From assembly GCA_934778125.1 (NCBI GenBank), contig CAKVOF010000049.1:1-5497 (forward strand): DNA of 5,497 bases, written 5' to 3'. Shown here in pieces: positions 5,058 to 5,497 of the stretch. The DNA is from an uncultured Clostridia bacterium (lineage in GTDB: Bacteria > Bacillota > Clostridia > Christensenellales > UBA1242). The notes below the pieces were generated by a model. It had not been told where the DNA came from and ran no database searches. It saw only the letters and a program-made list of their open reading frames with translations. The translations under genes and the position numbers were made by a program. Numbering within the stretch: the stretch's first letter is position 1; every line of letters begins with the position of its first letter.

Positions 5058-5497
5058 ATGAAAAGGTTTATTTTGCATAGTGATTTAACAAATTTTTACG
5101 CAAGTGTTGAGTGTATGGAAAATCCAGAGTTGAGTAAATTTGCACTTGTTGTGTGTGGTGATGCAAGCAAAAGGCATGGAATAGTTTTGGCGAAAAATCA
5201 AATTGCAAAAAAACTTGGCATTAAAACTGGCGATACTATTTGGGAAGCGGAAGAAAAATGTAAAGGTTCAAGTTATGAGTTCAAAGCTATAACTGCTGAC
5301 TTAAACAAATATTATGCTATATCTAAGAAAGTGAAAGATATATATAAAAGGCATTCTGATAATGTGGAAAGTTTTGGAATTGATGAAGCGTGGATTGATT
5401 TATCAAGAACTGTTAGTAATTGGAGCGATGCCGTTGAAATTGCAAGAAAAATCTATGAAGAGGTTTTAAATGAGCTTGGATTGGTTGTGTATATAGG
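5058..5497 (+). CDS. dinB: Y-family translesion DNA polymerase (DinB/UmuC/UvrX-like), N-terminal part
   Basis: The first 146 codons of a low-fidelity lesion-bypass DNA polymerase; the rest lies beyond the right edge. ATG at 5058 has AAGGGG 6 nt upstream. The N-terminal ImpB/MucB/SamB catalytic region is clear. HSDLTNFYASVE carries the first metal-binding Asp (Asp9) and the probable steric-gate aromatic (Tyr14). RHGIVLAKNQIAKKLGIKTG with the following IWEA is the nucleotide-binding finger signature. SFGIDEAWIDLS carries the catalytic pair Asp109-Glu110. All key acids seen so far are intact. The RHGIVLAKN and IWEA wording is closer to the UvrX/YqjW-type Bacillota polymerases than to E. coli DinB, so the symbol is family-level only. 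A LexA-type box over its promoter indicates induction by DNA damage. The beta-clamp-binding tail and any partner gene are outside the window. Confidence 0.93.
   Translation, partial: MKRFILHSDLTNFYASVECMENPELSKFALVVCGDASKRHGIVLAKNQIAKKLGIKTGDTIWEAEEKCKGSSYEFKAITADLNKYYAISKKVKDIYKRHSDNVESFGIDEAWIDLSRTVSNWSDAVEIARKIYEEVLNELGLVVYI

Noticed and set aside
1..5497. CRISPR array, insertion sequence, prophage or toxin-antitoxin locus
   Set aside because: No regularly spaced direct repeats, no transposase or integrase motifs, and no paired small genes were seen on either strand.

Overview
This window looks like a piece of chromosome from a low-GC (about one third by eye) Gram-positive-type bacterium, probably an uncultured member of the Bacillota (Clostridia or a relative). 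The evidence is AT-rich codon use with the standard code (TGG for Trp, TAA and TGA as stops), strong AAGGAGG-type ribosome binding sites, use of GTG and TTG starts, a Bacillus-type LexA/DinR operator, and a Y-family polymerase of the type common in Bacillota. I cannot place it more finely.

Layout. Bases 1-577 hold no intact gene. They contain a multi-hairpin palindromic element at the left edge (1-105), an AT-rich stretch with nothing recognisable (106-250), a minus-strand terminator that overlaps the stop codon of a short, probably decayed minus-strand gene (251-442), and then a sigma-A-type promoter (495-522). That promoter drives a two-gene operon: a 12-TM membrane protein with a C-terminal LuxR-type helix-turn-helix (590-1987), followed 13 nt later by a CaCA-family sodium/calcium antiporter (2001-3056). 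A 216-bp gap follows. It contains a perfectly paired cloverleaf of three hairpins on a closing stem (3075-3156) and a possible promoter. Next is a membrane-anchored HtrA/DegP-like serine protease with an atypical C-terminal region (3273-4721). A terminator (4814-4862) then overlaps the promoter of an SOS-type gene. A LexA/DinR box (4873-4890) covers the predicted transcription start, and after a leader of about 175 nt comes a Y-family translesion DNA polymerase (5058 to the right edge, truncated by the window).

How the genes may work together. The first two genes are almost certainly co-transcribed and translationally coupled. The simplest reading is a membrane-bound one-component regulator paired with the cation exchanger it controls or senses. 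The protease is an envelope-quality-control type enzyme on its own transcript. The polymerase is a separate DNA-damage-inducible unit. The least explained items are the membrane LuxR/antiporter pair and the cloverleaf-like intergenic elements.
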